Shown here: positions 13,091-24,781 of the stretch, in pieces
How positions within the stretch are numbered: position 1 is the first letter of the stretch
Layout of the letters: the number at the start of each line of letters is the position of its first letter
From: Tethya wilhelma
Taxonomy: Eukaryota > Porifera > Demospongiae > Tethyida > Tethyidae
DNA length: 64,000 bases
Assembly: GCA_964030475.1 (NCBI GenBank)
Contig: CAXIPT010000017.1
Location: forward strand, 268,243-332,242
Reading direction: 5' to 3'
Notes under the pieces: generated by a model
Seen by the model: only the letters and a program-made list of their open reading frames with translations
Database searches by the model: none
Told to the model about the DNA's origin: nothing
Translations under genes and position numbers: made by a program

Positions 13091-14653
13091 TGTGTGTGTA
13101 CTTATACATTTGTGTGTTTGTATGTGTGTGTGTGTGTGTGTGTGTGACAGTGAGACCATTCACCTATCGTGACTCCCCGCCCACACACACTCGCTTGTTG
13201 TAAAATGGGGTGATTTCTCTCTCTCTCGTAAACATGTGCCGTGAGCCGTTTGTCTTTTGTCCTCTCTTCCATTTATGACGGCTGTGTCACAGCGCCTTCT
13301 TTGTGGTTGGACAATGGTGTTGTGTTTGGAGTTGTGTGTTCAGATGTCCAACTAACAATGACCTGGGATATATTCATGGCACGGGAGAAGCTTGTCGGTA
13401 GTAAATCAAGAGAATTAGAGAAAATAAGAATTAAAGAGAGAGAGAGAGAGACTAGCTGCTACGTAAGGTCAAATGTGGGACTGTAGAGGGATATACAGTA
13501 GAGAAAGGCAATATAGCTAGGTTATAACTCAAACATGAACATACTGTACACACATAACTCAAACAGTTGGTTATAACTGGGTTATAACTCGATATTAACT
13601 AGGTTATAACTCGATATTAACTAGGTTATAACTCGATATTAACTACAGTTATAACTCAAACATAAGCATATACTCTTTACACACACACACACACACATGT
13701 GCAGCGAGAGATAAAGGCCCTCAACACAAAGAACCAGTTTGTCCAGCTCTTGAGCCATTGTGAACAGAACTGCAACGGAGTGCAGCTGCACACTCTGCTA
13801 CAGCTGCCCACCGAGAGGGTGAGTGAGTGAGGGAGTGTATGTTGTGCAAAGAAGAAGAAAGAAAATTAAAAAGCCAACCTAATTCTATTTGCCTGATGTA
13901 CTTTTGTCTTTTGTTAAAAAGAGCAAAATATTTTGGAGAAAATTGAATCAAAGTTGGTTAAGGAGAACTTCATATTAAAGATTGTCTTTACAGAATTATG
14001 CTAAGAGAAAAATCTTAATTATTAAATTCTGAAATTGTCTTTTTTTTCCTTCTTCTCTAGTTGAGTCACTATCATGACATGCTGACAAGGTTCTTGGATG
14101 CCAGGGTCAGAGCTCTGCCTGAAGATGCTACCAAGAGGACTGAACAACTGCGAAGATATCTGAGAAGTTTGAGATATGTGAGTGTGTGTGTATTTGTCCA
14201 GCTCTTGAGCCATTGTGAACAGAACTGCAACGGAGTCCAGCTGCACACTCTGCTACAGCTGCCCACAGAGAGGGTGAGTGAGTGAGTGAGTGTATGTTGT
14301 GCAAAGAAGAAGAAGAAAGAAAGAAAGAAAAAAAGAAAACCTAATTCTATTTGCCTGATTTACTTTTGTCTTTTGTTGAAAAGATCACCAAAATATTTTG
14401 GGGAAAATTAAATCAAAGTTGGTTAGGAGAACTTCATGTTAAAGATTGTCTTTACAGAATTATGCTAAGAAAATAATCTTAATTATTAGATTTTGAAATT
14501 GTCTTTTTTTTCTTTCTTCTCTAGTTGAGTCATTATCATGACATGCTGACAAGGTTCTTGGATGCCAGGGTCAGAGCTCTGCCAGAAGATGCTACCAAGA
14601 GGACTGAACAACTGCGAAGATATCTCAGAAGTTTGAGATATGTGAGTGTGTGT

Positions 14654-14714
<61 letters not shown>

Positions 14715-17700
14715 ACATAAAATGTGACCACATGTGGGTGTTTATTTATAGAATGCCTCTATCTTTAAGCCTAAGCTATGTAAATATATTTTTAGATAAT
14801 CTTGTTTGTGTTCTTGTGTGCAACTGTAAACCTACACATATGTTTATCTCTTGACAACCCCTCTCTCTTTGAAGAAAGAAGCATGTTTTGTTCACTAATG
14901 TTAAAAAAACAGCTGTCCTATGGTACACAACCTGTGTGTGCTGCACTTGTTTGTCAAACATTGCACAAACATTTTGAACTTGTCAACAAACATTGTCTTG
15001 TACAAGTTTTTGAGGAAAGCAGGCTTCAATTTGTTCAAATTATGTTAATCTCTACCCCCCACAGGCTTTTAATTCCCCCCCTCCTCTGACTTGCATCCCC
15101 AGAAAAAGTTTCTTTGCGGTTGTTTTTACTAGTTCTATGGCCGTCGAAAGCATCATGGCTTCTTCAGTTAAAGCTATAGCACTAGAAGCAGTGTGTGTGT
15201 GTGTGTGTGTGTGGCTACCTTTGTGCCAGGCTGCTCCAGTAGTATGGGTGTTTTGAAGTTGGTAAGATGATACGACTAACTTGTAGGTTTGCTGGAAACT
15301 CTACTACCAGTTGTATGTCCAGGGGGGTCTCTCTTAATTGGGTAATTGGTGTTGCTAGGCAATTATATGATCACCTGCAAGGTAGAGCGGTTGTTTTGTT
15401 TTGGGGGAGATTATCTTACTTCCTATAGCAGCATAGTTTTAGCTGCATCTCTTTACTATAAGGGAACTTTTGTCATGCTCGCAAATTGTCAGTTATATGC
15501 TATCAGGCCATCACACCCTCACATCCTCACACCCTCATACCCTCACACCCTCACATCCTCACACCCTCACACCCTCACACCCTCACACCTCACACACCTT
15601 CACAGGACCTCCAAGAGGAGAAGTCGGAATGGGACCACACGATGAAGAAGATACAGCTCCTTCAAAAGATCGTCCCGGACAGCCCCATCCCTCTGGAGAT
15701 CTTTGACTCCGATGTCCAACTCGTGAAGCAGGGACCTCTCATCCAGGTGGTGGAGAAGAAGGAGATAAAGAGGGTCTGTTTCTTGTTCAACAACTACTTT
15801 GCCGTGGGTGAGAGTGTGGCTACCCAGTTCAGGATACTTGAGGTACGTGTGTGTGTGCTAGCTTAATTATCATTATGTGCGGTGATAGGCAGCAAGATGA
15901 ACTGGAAATGACAACACAATTTAGTCAGAATAGCTTTGGTACTATTACTCCTAAAATCTTACATTACCCCCCCCCCCCACACACACACACACAGCATGGT
16001 ATGATCCCTCTACATGGTGCCCAGCTACACAAGTGTGTCGATGTGGAGGGACAGATTATCCAACCCGACCTGCAGAGTGGCCGCCAAGAAGACAGACTTG
16101 CCTTCAGGCTATCGTTTGTTAACAATGAGAGTCTCTTCTTCAGAGCAGCCAAACCCAGCGATTGGAAGGCATGGATCGAGATCTTGGAGAAGGTGAGCTA
16201 GCTACTGCTAACATGGATGGGGGAATGGCCAATTTTTAGGCTCTCTCTTTGAAGAATTTTAGCTTCTTTGGGGATTAGCTGACAAGGAGGGAAAGATGTA
16301 TTGTGATTGTATTTATGCTTTTTAATATGCACCCTTGGGACTTGTGATCATATAGCATTGTGCTGTGTTTTTATAATTAAGCTTATCTTTTTGTGAAAGA
16401 AATCTTGCCCTGTTTGAAAAAGTAAGGTGGTTGGTCTAACAAGAAGCTCTCTTTTGCAAGTATCTTACCTTCTTGCTAACAAGAGATAAGAGAACCTTCA
16501 TGGTAGTGGTAGCTCTGGAAAGAGAGAGAGAGAGAAACGTTCTAAGCTGGAAAGATTTGAGCAAAATGTTTGTATTTCCCAAAACTATTTCCTCTTTGCA
16601 TCTTGGCTGAAGCTATTAGAAGCAGCTGCACAGTGTAAAGTGTTATGTAACCTAGAGGGTCGTGCATGTGTGTTGGCCATATATAGCACATACTAGGTAG
16701 GCACTCTGAATGGATCGATCTATCAAATTTGATAATAATTGTGATTATAATACAAATGAGCTGCTTTATTTGGTACTCAATTATTGTAAATTACACTCAC
16801 GCACACACACACACATGTTGACTCAATGAGCTGTTAGTTCTTTTTGTGTGACGAAAATTAAGTTTGCTCTAGTTTTGCAGTTTTTGGATTCATTTTCTGT
16901 TCTAATCAACAGGCTTTTCCAGGTGTGTGCGCATGTATGTTTGGCACTAAACAAACATATAATCAGACCAGGTGCTTTGTGTTAGATTCTGAAGGAAATA
17001 TATCACCTTTTCACCTCATCTCTGTAACAAGTCAGGCAATTTCTTTAGCTTTAATTGGCCAAGAGTAAGTTGTTTCAACATGAATTATCTACACTTCGCA
17101 AATTGTTGAGTGTTGCTATGGAAATGTCCATGAAAGCCTTCATGCCAGTATGATGTCAGGACCTACTTTGTAAGGCTTAGTTCGAAATTTAAAAAGTCAA
17201 TTTTCTTAATTCTCAAAAGTTGTAGAGCTCTACAGCTGTTTAAAGTATGCTTTGTAGCAGCTATTTATTGCTGCAATGGTTCTTGCATACCTCAAGCAGC
17301 ATGCACTGAGGGATCAAGATGTAACATGCTACCAGCTAGTTTCCATGGAGATATAAGATATACTGATAGAGAGTATCCATTACACTTTAGCTTCATCTAG
17401 GACATGTATAGCCTCACAAGCTTACTTTGATTCTTAGCCACTTCCAAGTTAAGTTTTGACCAAAAATAGTAACATGTTTGTACTGTCCATACCACCCAAT
17501 ACCAACCCATCTGACCTTAGCAACCTCATAGTAACCATGATACCCTTACTCCAGTACCATACCCTGATAGTAAGAGCCTGTGTCTGTCTTGTATACACCA
17601 CAAGGTGTAAGTAGTAAAAGTTTGAGAGTAGAGGTGTCCTTTCTTGGTCACCTCAGAGCCTTTGGTGTGTGCTCTTTGTGGTAGCCACACCATAAGGAGA

Positions 17701-18616
17701 TGAGGTTTGATTAGCTAGCTGAGGGTGTCAGCCATTGTACTCTGACTTGATAGCAGGCATGTGACAGGAAGTTAATGAGTGAGTGAGTGACTATCAGTGT
17801 TGACTCAGTGCTTCTTTTCTTCTCAGCTCCTTTGTAGAAGCCATTGTTGACAGTAAACATGTGGTTGGTCCAGTCAGCTGGTGAGAGAGAGAAAGAGGTG
17901 TACCCTGTGCAATGTTTGTCCTCATCTCTTCCTTTCTCTCTCTCTTGTGGCATATCCACAATCCACCATCAGTACTCTCTCATCAGCTGACTGGCCATTA
18001 TAAGACTTCTGTCTTGTGTGGAGTTTAATGGCTAAAAATAAACTTCCAATAATAGCTATTGTGTGTGATGCAGAAATTACTTCCATTTTAAATCAATTTA
18101 TCTCTCCTTCTTGTATGTGTGTGTGTGTCCTCAGGCAATATCAGAGTCCCAGCTCAGTCAGGGACAGCTTGAATCAGAAGATGGAGGACCTCTAGATCTC
18201 TTTGAGGCTGACTTCCAACCTAAGGTATGTCGTGTACATACGTAGCTAAGTATGTTCCTATCAAACTAGTTCAGTAAGTTTGTCTTCTACTCTTGAACTA
18301 AAATGATTTTTAATACATAACCTGGTAACATTGAATATACACACACACTACAGATTGCAGCTGCCTCTCTAGAGAAGCTCTTCCAGCAGCTGACCAGCCC
18401 TCAGATGTTCAAAGAGGACTTCATCGAGGTCTTCCTCATGACCCACAGTTGTTTCACCACCTCCAAGGACGTCCTGACAGCTCTTCTCAACTGTATCAAG
18501 AGTCCAGATGATTCTATGTCAGACACTAGCAGTCAGACCTCTGGAAGTGTGGCCTTTCCTTTCAACATGGATGGTAGGTTTCTTTGTCAGCTTGGATTGT
18601 TTGTAGAATGAGGTGT

Positions 18617-18663
<47 letters not shown>

Positions 18664-21600
18664 ATATCTCAGAGTCCTCTCTCTCAGCCTCTCCCTCTCT
18701 AAACACCATCAACACTGACTCAGAAGATGGAGGTACGAAGGAAAAAAATCCATTCTCTTAGCTTTATACTCTTGTTTAATATTTCTTTTCTCTATTTATC
18801 CAACAGGATCTCCCTCTCCAAGTCCAACAGTTGCTCGTCGTTCCACCACAGGTGCGGGTTACTCCCCCGCCTCCCCCTCCCCTGCTGTGGGTGCACTCTG
18901 TAGGACCACTGGCATGTTGGAACCAAACGCTAGAAAGGTACAAATGAGATCTGCTGACAATGCATGCAGCTTCAAGATTTTATAATTCAAATGTGATATG
19001 ATCATGAAATTTCTTACTTTTTTCATAAAAGTTTATAGTAACTCTTTTGGTATAAGTTTGAGATTAAGATTTTGAGAATTTCGTTCTAAAATTAATATTA
19101 AGAGATATTATAAAGTACTTTGTTATGTCATAAGCTATAGTATAGCGTACCGTATACCGCTTAATTTTCGAGGTTACTTAATTTTCGCGGATTGCGCTAT
19201 TGCAAATTTTCGTTGAATAAGTTTCGCGGATTGATATCATTCGTCTGCGCATGCATATGAGCACGCAATTTTTCGTTGAACAATTTTCGCGGATAACGTT
19301 CGATCCGCGAAAACCGCGAAAGTTAAGTACCACGAAAATTAAGCGGTATACGGTATAAGATAGATTCATTCATAGCACATTTCCATGTTTCCATTCTCCC
19401 ATTCCCCATGCAGGCTATTCATTCCGGTACCAGTATGATGAGCACCAGTGATTCGGACACTTCCCCACACACGTCTGCCCTCATTGTGGATCAACCAATC
19501 AGTGAACAGACGAAGGCAACCAATGGATGGATAGCCCAAGACCTTGACAAACTGAAGAAGACATCGAACAGAAAAGGTATGTGTGCGTGCATGGGTATCA
19601 GTGAGCAAATGTTAGAAAGACATTTTCAATTTGATGACAATTATAACTTTTGATGACATCATTGCGTAGATTACTGAGTCTAACTCAAAATTAACTCGAG
19701 CACACAAATACACACACACACACACACACACACACCCTCACACCCTCACAGCTCGTGTCTTCTTGTCTGAGACTCAAGAAGAAGATGATGAAATGGATGG
19801 TGGCGACCATTACACTAAACTCTTCCCTCGTCAGCGAGTCCATCTCGATGCTGTGGAGAGTGAGGGTAGTGACGGGGAGGAGGGAGAGGGTGGTGGAGGG
19901 GTGACACCACGGCAGTCCTCCCTCACAGGATCATTGGAAATCGTACAAAGTGAGTGTGTGAGTGTGTGAGTGTGTGAGGATGTGAATGTGTGAGGTGTGA
20001 GTGTGTGAGGGTGTGAGTGTGCAGACTGTACTTTCCACTTTGATGATGTCATACACTGGAGGCCGGACAACACATGCCAAAGTGCTTGCAGTTCGTGTGA
20101 AGGGTCACGGTTGATCGAGTGAATCCATGTATATATTCATGTACTACAATTATTTTACAACTATGGACTAACTAGCAGAGCTTCACAACATTGTTGCATG
20201 TACAAGTTGTTTCAAAGTTTGTAAACATTAAATTATAACTACTAGCTAATGGTGAGATCTACAAGTCCTTGGATTCACTACAAGCTAGCTAAGTTGTTTC
20301 TGGAAACTTCGTAAGGTCACACTGACATAACCAAGAGCTTCTAGAATCCATTCAGTAACCTAAGACATCTTCAACAAAAAAACAGAGCCACTCAGGTTTC
20401 AGGTGGCAAGCTATAGGCTTGAGAACTAGTTCAGTAGGTCTTATATCTTGCCAACTAATCTCAAATCCATTGGCCACCCTTTGCCTTCTCAGGCACACCT
20501 ACGACATCTTCAACAAAAGACAAAGCCACTAAGGTGGCTATAGGCCTGAGAACCAGTGGGTGGTAGACTGCATGAAATGACAGACTTGTCTCAAGGGAAT
20601 TCCTGGCTGGTGTTTCATCATTAGGGGATCAGAGACAATAGAATGGCCAGCCATACATAATACCAGTCAGCAGTTCCACCTGGAGGTCACATGGACCTCA
20701 CTATTGACTGCTGGTTGAAATTCTTTTCCTGAGGTATGATGTAATGGTGTACCCAAGCCTTATCCCTCTCTGCCAGGAAATGAGCTCATAGTTTTATTTT
20801 AGCTGTATACCTAACCTTGCTACCAGCTAAGGGTCACCATGTGTGCACATGCATATATGTATGTTCAGGACTTATTAGGGAACAATGCATTGTGTGTGTG
20901 TGAGGGTTAAAGTGTCAGACTATGAGATAAAAAAAGCGAGATTTCCATAAAGTTTATGTCTTGGTCTGAAGCAGTTGTGTAGCTGGTAATGGTCATCACA
21001 AACAAAAGATAGAAATTTACTGTCTAGCTAGCGTTTTATACATGTAGCTATGCATACCAGTAGCTTTATGACTGTGTTTCTTGATTACATCATTATGATG
21101 TCATTTCACCTACAGAGCCTCGTGTGCCAAGAGTGGCAGTTCAACGAAGCTTGAGTGAATCGGAATTCAACGAAGCCACCCTATTGGACGACGATGACAT
21201 CATACCCATTACCCCCGGCAACAAGACGGAACACCGTCAATCGACTAAAATGAACAAGGATTTAGACGAGCTATCCAACATGATGCAAATGCTCACAGAA
21301 TCACTCAATGTGGACTTTGACCCCTCCTCTTCCACCCATTCCTCCCCCTCTCATCTCTCGGCTAACATCAGACGAGGGTCAAAGGTCAGCTCGCGCCCTG
21401 AGGGTAGCAACAAGGACAGCGGAGTGTTTGAGGAGGCGGAGACTGGTGAGGGCTACGTGTGTGAGGGTGGTGTGAAGGGGCGGTCCCATACGATATCGGA
21501 ACGCGTCCCTCGCAGTCTCGTCGTGTCTTCCACTCTCTCATTATCGGAACCGGACCTAAGTGAGATCGGATTGGACGAGGAGAACGATACCTCTGCCCCG

Positions 21601-24600
21601 CCCTCTCTTCCCCCAAGGGATTTCGACATGCCAACCACACCCACAAGAAAATATTTCGATAATCGTAGCAGTGAGGGGCGTGGTCTTATGAGACGTGGTT
21701 CGGATCGAAGTCTATTATCAGCTAGTTTGAACCTTGGACCTTCACCCGAATCTCCATTTCACCATGGCAATGCCATGACGGCTAGCCCACCTCACTGCAC
21801 GCAACCAAACACAACTTTAGAACGAAAAGAAAAATCAGAGCGTTCCTCGATCTTTGGCAAGAGATCGTCCAAGAAGATGAACAATGGAGGAAGAAAGAAA
21901 GCAGACACATTCTCAGGAGGGAGATATGGCAGTGGCAGTTCCCTGCACATGCCCACCAAGAGCTCAACCAGTGGTAGTCCAACTTCCACTGGTGCCTCCA
22001 CTCCTGAGATGGGTAAAAGTCCCAAGAAAAGCAAGTGGAAGAAGATTGTCACGAGAAAGTTCATGCGCTCGCCTAGCATGGAAGGGAAAGAGTTACAAGG
22101 TCTCAAAGGTCGAAGGTCACAGAGTATCCCTAACATCAAGAAGGCAGCTGTGCATGACGTGAGGAAAGGGTCTCTGGAAACGGTGGATGGTAGTGCCGTG
22201 AGTCCAGGAGGGAGGCAGAGGAAGACTAGCAGCTGTGCCGGACAGAACTCTGTCAACTTGGTGGCAAAGATATTCTCTGTGCTCAACTGTTGGCAGACTA
22301 ACTTCTTTGAAGTAAGTTAAAGAATTGCAATGCATGAAAATTTAATTTCAAACATCTGCTTCCTATTATAAATGTATTGAAGGTATTCACACGATTCATT
22401 TTTCTCTTTCTCTCTCTCTCTCTCTATATATAATAGGACTTTCTTCAAGATGCTGAGCTGAAGGAGTATCTGACTGATTTTCTTCAAGGTCTCTCCTCAA
22501 AGTCAGCTGGCTCTTCAACAGAATCTCTGGAGTGCACACTGGCTTGTAAACTTCTTGAGTAAGTTACTGCCACTTGAAGCTTAACCTTGGGGTGGATGTT
22601 GATATTGAGTTGTTATATTGGTTGCCATAGCGATCTAGAGGTGCAGGAAGTGAGTTGCAACATCCCCCCACCTAAAGCTCCCTTCCCAGACCTCCTGCTG
22701 AGAGTGGTGAGAATACCAGTAAGTCAGTTAGTTACCATGGAAACATGGATTGTTTTGTTGTCTAAGTCCTCCAGCTACACACATTCTCTCTCTCTCTTAC
22801 TCTCTCTCTCTCTCTTACTCTCTTACTCTCTTACTTACTTACTTACTTACACACACACANGCACACACAGTCGGAGGAATTAAGATCCTATGAATGGGAT
22901 CATCCAGACAAGCTGAGAGTTGGTTGTGAGATAGATCTCAGTCGCAGCGTCTCCAAGGAGTCATCCTTCTTGAGGACAGTTGCCGAGCAACTCACCTTGA
23001 TGGAGTTTGCTGTGTATGCAGTTGTACAGAGAAGGTGAATTATAGTTTCTTTGTTTATTCATATCTCAGCCTAGGAAGGTCATACAAAAGTAGGACTTGC
23101 ACCATTGCAATCAGCTCAAAAAGATCTTTCAAATGATCTAGTTTAATCCTATGTTTGTATTTTGCTGAAATCCTTCAAAACCATGAACTATAGCCCATGG
23201 TCGAGTGCGATTTTTTCTCAAAAATGACCATTTTTAAACTTTCCAAATAAAATACACCATTTTAGAGATCTCTTTGAGCAGATCGCAATGGTGCAAGTCC
23301 CATCGTTATACGACCTTCCTAGGCTGAGCTATTGCTAGTTCTTTTCGTACACCTAGATGTACACAGGTAAGGATTTTCCCAAATAAATTCTTGGCAGATT
23401 ATCAAGAATATCTCAGCCTAGGAAGGTCGTACAAAAGTAGGACATGCACCATTGTGATCAGCTCAAAGAGATCTTTCAAATGATGTAGTTTAATCCTATG
23501 TTTGTATTTTGCTGAAATCCTTCAAAACCATGAACTATAGCCCATGGTTGAGTGCGATTTTTTCTCAAAAATGACCATTTTCAAACTTTCCAAATAAAAT
23601 ACACCATTTTAAAGATCTCTTTGAGCCGATTGCAATGGTGCAAGTCCCATCATTATACGGCCTTCCTAGGCTGAGATATTGCTAGTTCTTTTTGTACACC
23701 TAGATGTACACAGGTAAAGGTGGGGTACAATTGATTTTCTTGCATTGTTTCCCTCCAGAGAACTGCTCAACTGTAACTGGAAGAAAGCTGACAAAGAGAA
23801 ACTAGCGCCAAACCTCAGCAGATTGATCAAAAGAACTAATGAGGTAAACTATAGCTTAAGATAGAACGTTTTACTACTCGTAAATTTCATTGCAAACACT
23901 CACACACTCACACACTCACACACTCACACACTCACACACTCACAGATGACCTCTTGGGTGAGTACAGAGATCCTCTCTCGCGAGACTCCTGCCCTCAGGG
24001 CAAAAGTGATCGAACACTTTGTCCAGATTGCTACCTATTGCTTTGCACACAATGACATGCACTGCTCCCTCAATATCACCATTGCCCTCAGCTCAGCCTG
24101 TATCAAGTGCCTCAAACAGACCTGGAGTGAAGTGGATAAGAAGGTTAGATTTAATACTGTCCAGTTAGTTAGTTTCTGATTCAAGTAGAGTTCTTGAGCT
24201 TTGTGAAGAAAGTCACTAAAACAGAAAGGTACAAAATTTTGCCATTTCAATTGTCCATGAGCTCAAAAACTGCATTGACGTGTGTGTGTATGTATATGTT
24301 ACCCAGACCTTCTCCTTGCGTTTGTGTGCTTGATTTTTACTTCATTTTTCTTTCTTTGTCTCTCCTCTCACCTCCAGTATCGCCATCGATTTGAGAAGCT
24401 AAAGGAACAGACAGACTACCAGGGAAGGTGTAAGAAGATGAGAGAGAAACTTGAAGAGTAAGAGCTTCAATTTGATGCTTGCATGTTTTGGTTAGAGCAA
24501 GTTAATTACTATGTTTGTTAACTATTATGTTGTTATGTTTTTCTGCTGTTTTTTTTTTTAATCAATTGCAGAATCACTAAAGAATCTAGAGAGAAAACAA

Positions 24601-24601
24601 A
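11304..24601 (+). CDS. RasGRF/SOS-type DH-PH-RasGEF exchange factor, both ends incomplete
   Basis: Exons: 11304-11400, 12640-12778, 12891-13059, 13705-13818, 14061-14177 (or 14061-14273), 14525-14641, 15606-15842, 15995-16192, 18135-18224, 18354-18573, 18664-18732, 18807-18937, 19414-19576, 19752-19949, 21116-22311, 22437-22558, 22631-22718, 22871-23034, 23759-23843, 23946-24143, 24378-24457 and 24572-24601; frames join throughout. Order: DH (ERQYVAGLTLLHVHYEQP to LPTER/LSHYHDMLTRFLDA), PH (15606-16192), RasGEF-N (LEKLFQQLTSPQMFKEDFIE), a roughly 600-residue Ser-rich linker, then RasGEF (TVAEQLTLMEFAVYAVVQRR). DH domains load GTP on Rho-family proteins and CDC25 domains on Ras. The long linker favours RasGRF over SOS. 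The final part of the catalytic domain (the PYLG/DLTF region) is missing, because the gene stops at a (CT)n/n junction. No N-terminal PH or IQ motif is visible. Confidence 0.8.
12342..12484 (+). mobile_element. tRNA-derived SINE with A-rich tail
   Basis: An A-box-like TAGCTCAGTTGTAAGATC and a B-box-like GGATCGAGTCC are followed by a short body and a run of about 24 A at 12461-12484. This is the structure of a pol III SINE. It lies in the intron before the first DH exon. Confidence 0.7.
13515..13668. repeat. TTATAACT minisatellite in a RasGEF intron
   Basis: Several copies of GGTTATAACTCGATATTAAC plus TTATAACTCAAACAT units. The TTATAACTCAAACAT core is shared with the intron array at 46240-46610. 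Confidence 0.75.
13738..14655 (+). repeat. Tandem duplication (about 455 bp) of two DH-domain exons
   Basis: Unit 1 (13738-14192) holds most of exon A and all of exon B; unit 2 (14193-14655) repeats both. The two copies of the coding part differ at five positions in 198 bases, all synonymous (GTG/GTC, ACC/ACA, CAC/CAT, CCT/CCA, CTG/CTC), while the intron parts show indels. The second exon A has lost its acceptor and first 11 codons. However, the frame is open from exon B1 across its donor into it (SVCV linker), so 14061-14273 could be one exon. The duplicated protein segment contains the DH conserved region 3 helix. Confidence 0.9.
16193..18134. other. Long intron of the RasGEF gene
   Basis: About 1.9 kb between the last PH exon and the next coding exon. 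I see no coding segment, RNA gene or clear mobile element in it, only a short GA run near 16519. Confidence 0.6.
19148..19355. mobile_element. Short MITE with TACCGTATACCGC termini
   Basis: The left end TACCGTATACCGCTTAATTT is matched by its reverse complement ending at 19355. Internal TTTTCGCGGAT motifs and their complements make most of the 208 bp self-complementary. No coding capacity. It sits in a RasGEF intron. Confidence 0.8.
20340..20565. repeat. Dispersed repeat, two direct copies
   Basis: GACATCTTCAACAAAA followed by GCCACT and a GGCTATAGGC-type tail occurs near 20366-20440 and again near 20498-20560. The same family occurs in opposite orientation at about 50240-50475 in or beside the importin-like gene. 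Confidence 0.65.
23061..23715. mobile_element. Tandem pair of CTCAGCCTAGGAAG foldback elements
   Basis: Two units of about 345 bp (23061-23333 and 23408-23680). Each begins ATCTCAGCCTAGGAAGGTCG and ends with its reverse complement, with an inner pair GATCAGCTCAAA / TTTGAGC(A/C)GAT. They are joined by a linker containing TAGATGTACACAGGTAA. They lie in an intron of the RasGEF domain and encode nothing. Confidence 0.85.
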
Positions 24602-24666
24602 GTAAGAATAACAAATCATAAGCTAGCTGCCAATTCTTCCTGTATAGCAAAAATGACTGTACTATT

Positions 24667-24667
24667 A

Positions 24668-24726
<59 letters not shown>

Positions 24727-24727
24727 N
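24667..24727. repeat. (CT)n run ending in a single n: structural junction
   Basis: A CT microsatellite ends at n (24727). Immediately after it, sequence homologous to the intron at 31637 begins. The RasGEF gene loses its remaining exons at this point. Confidence 0.9.
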
Positions 24728-24781
24728 ATCGTCTGTTTGTTGGTGCGTTAAAAGACTAGTGCATGTTCTTCTCCATTGAAG

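Noticed and set aside
21386..22286. Minus-strand open frames opposite the large RasGEF linker exon
   Set aside because: They overlap an exon that is splice-consistent on the plus strand and show no family similarity.
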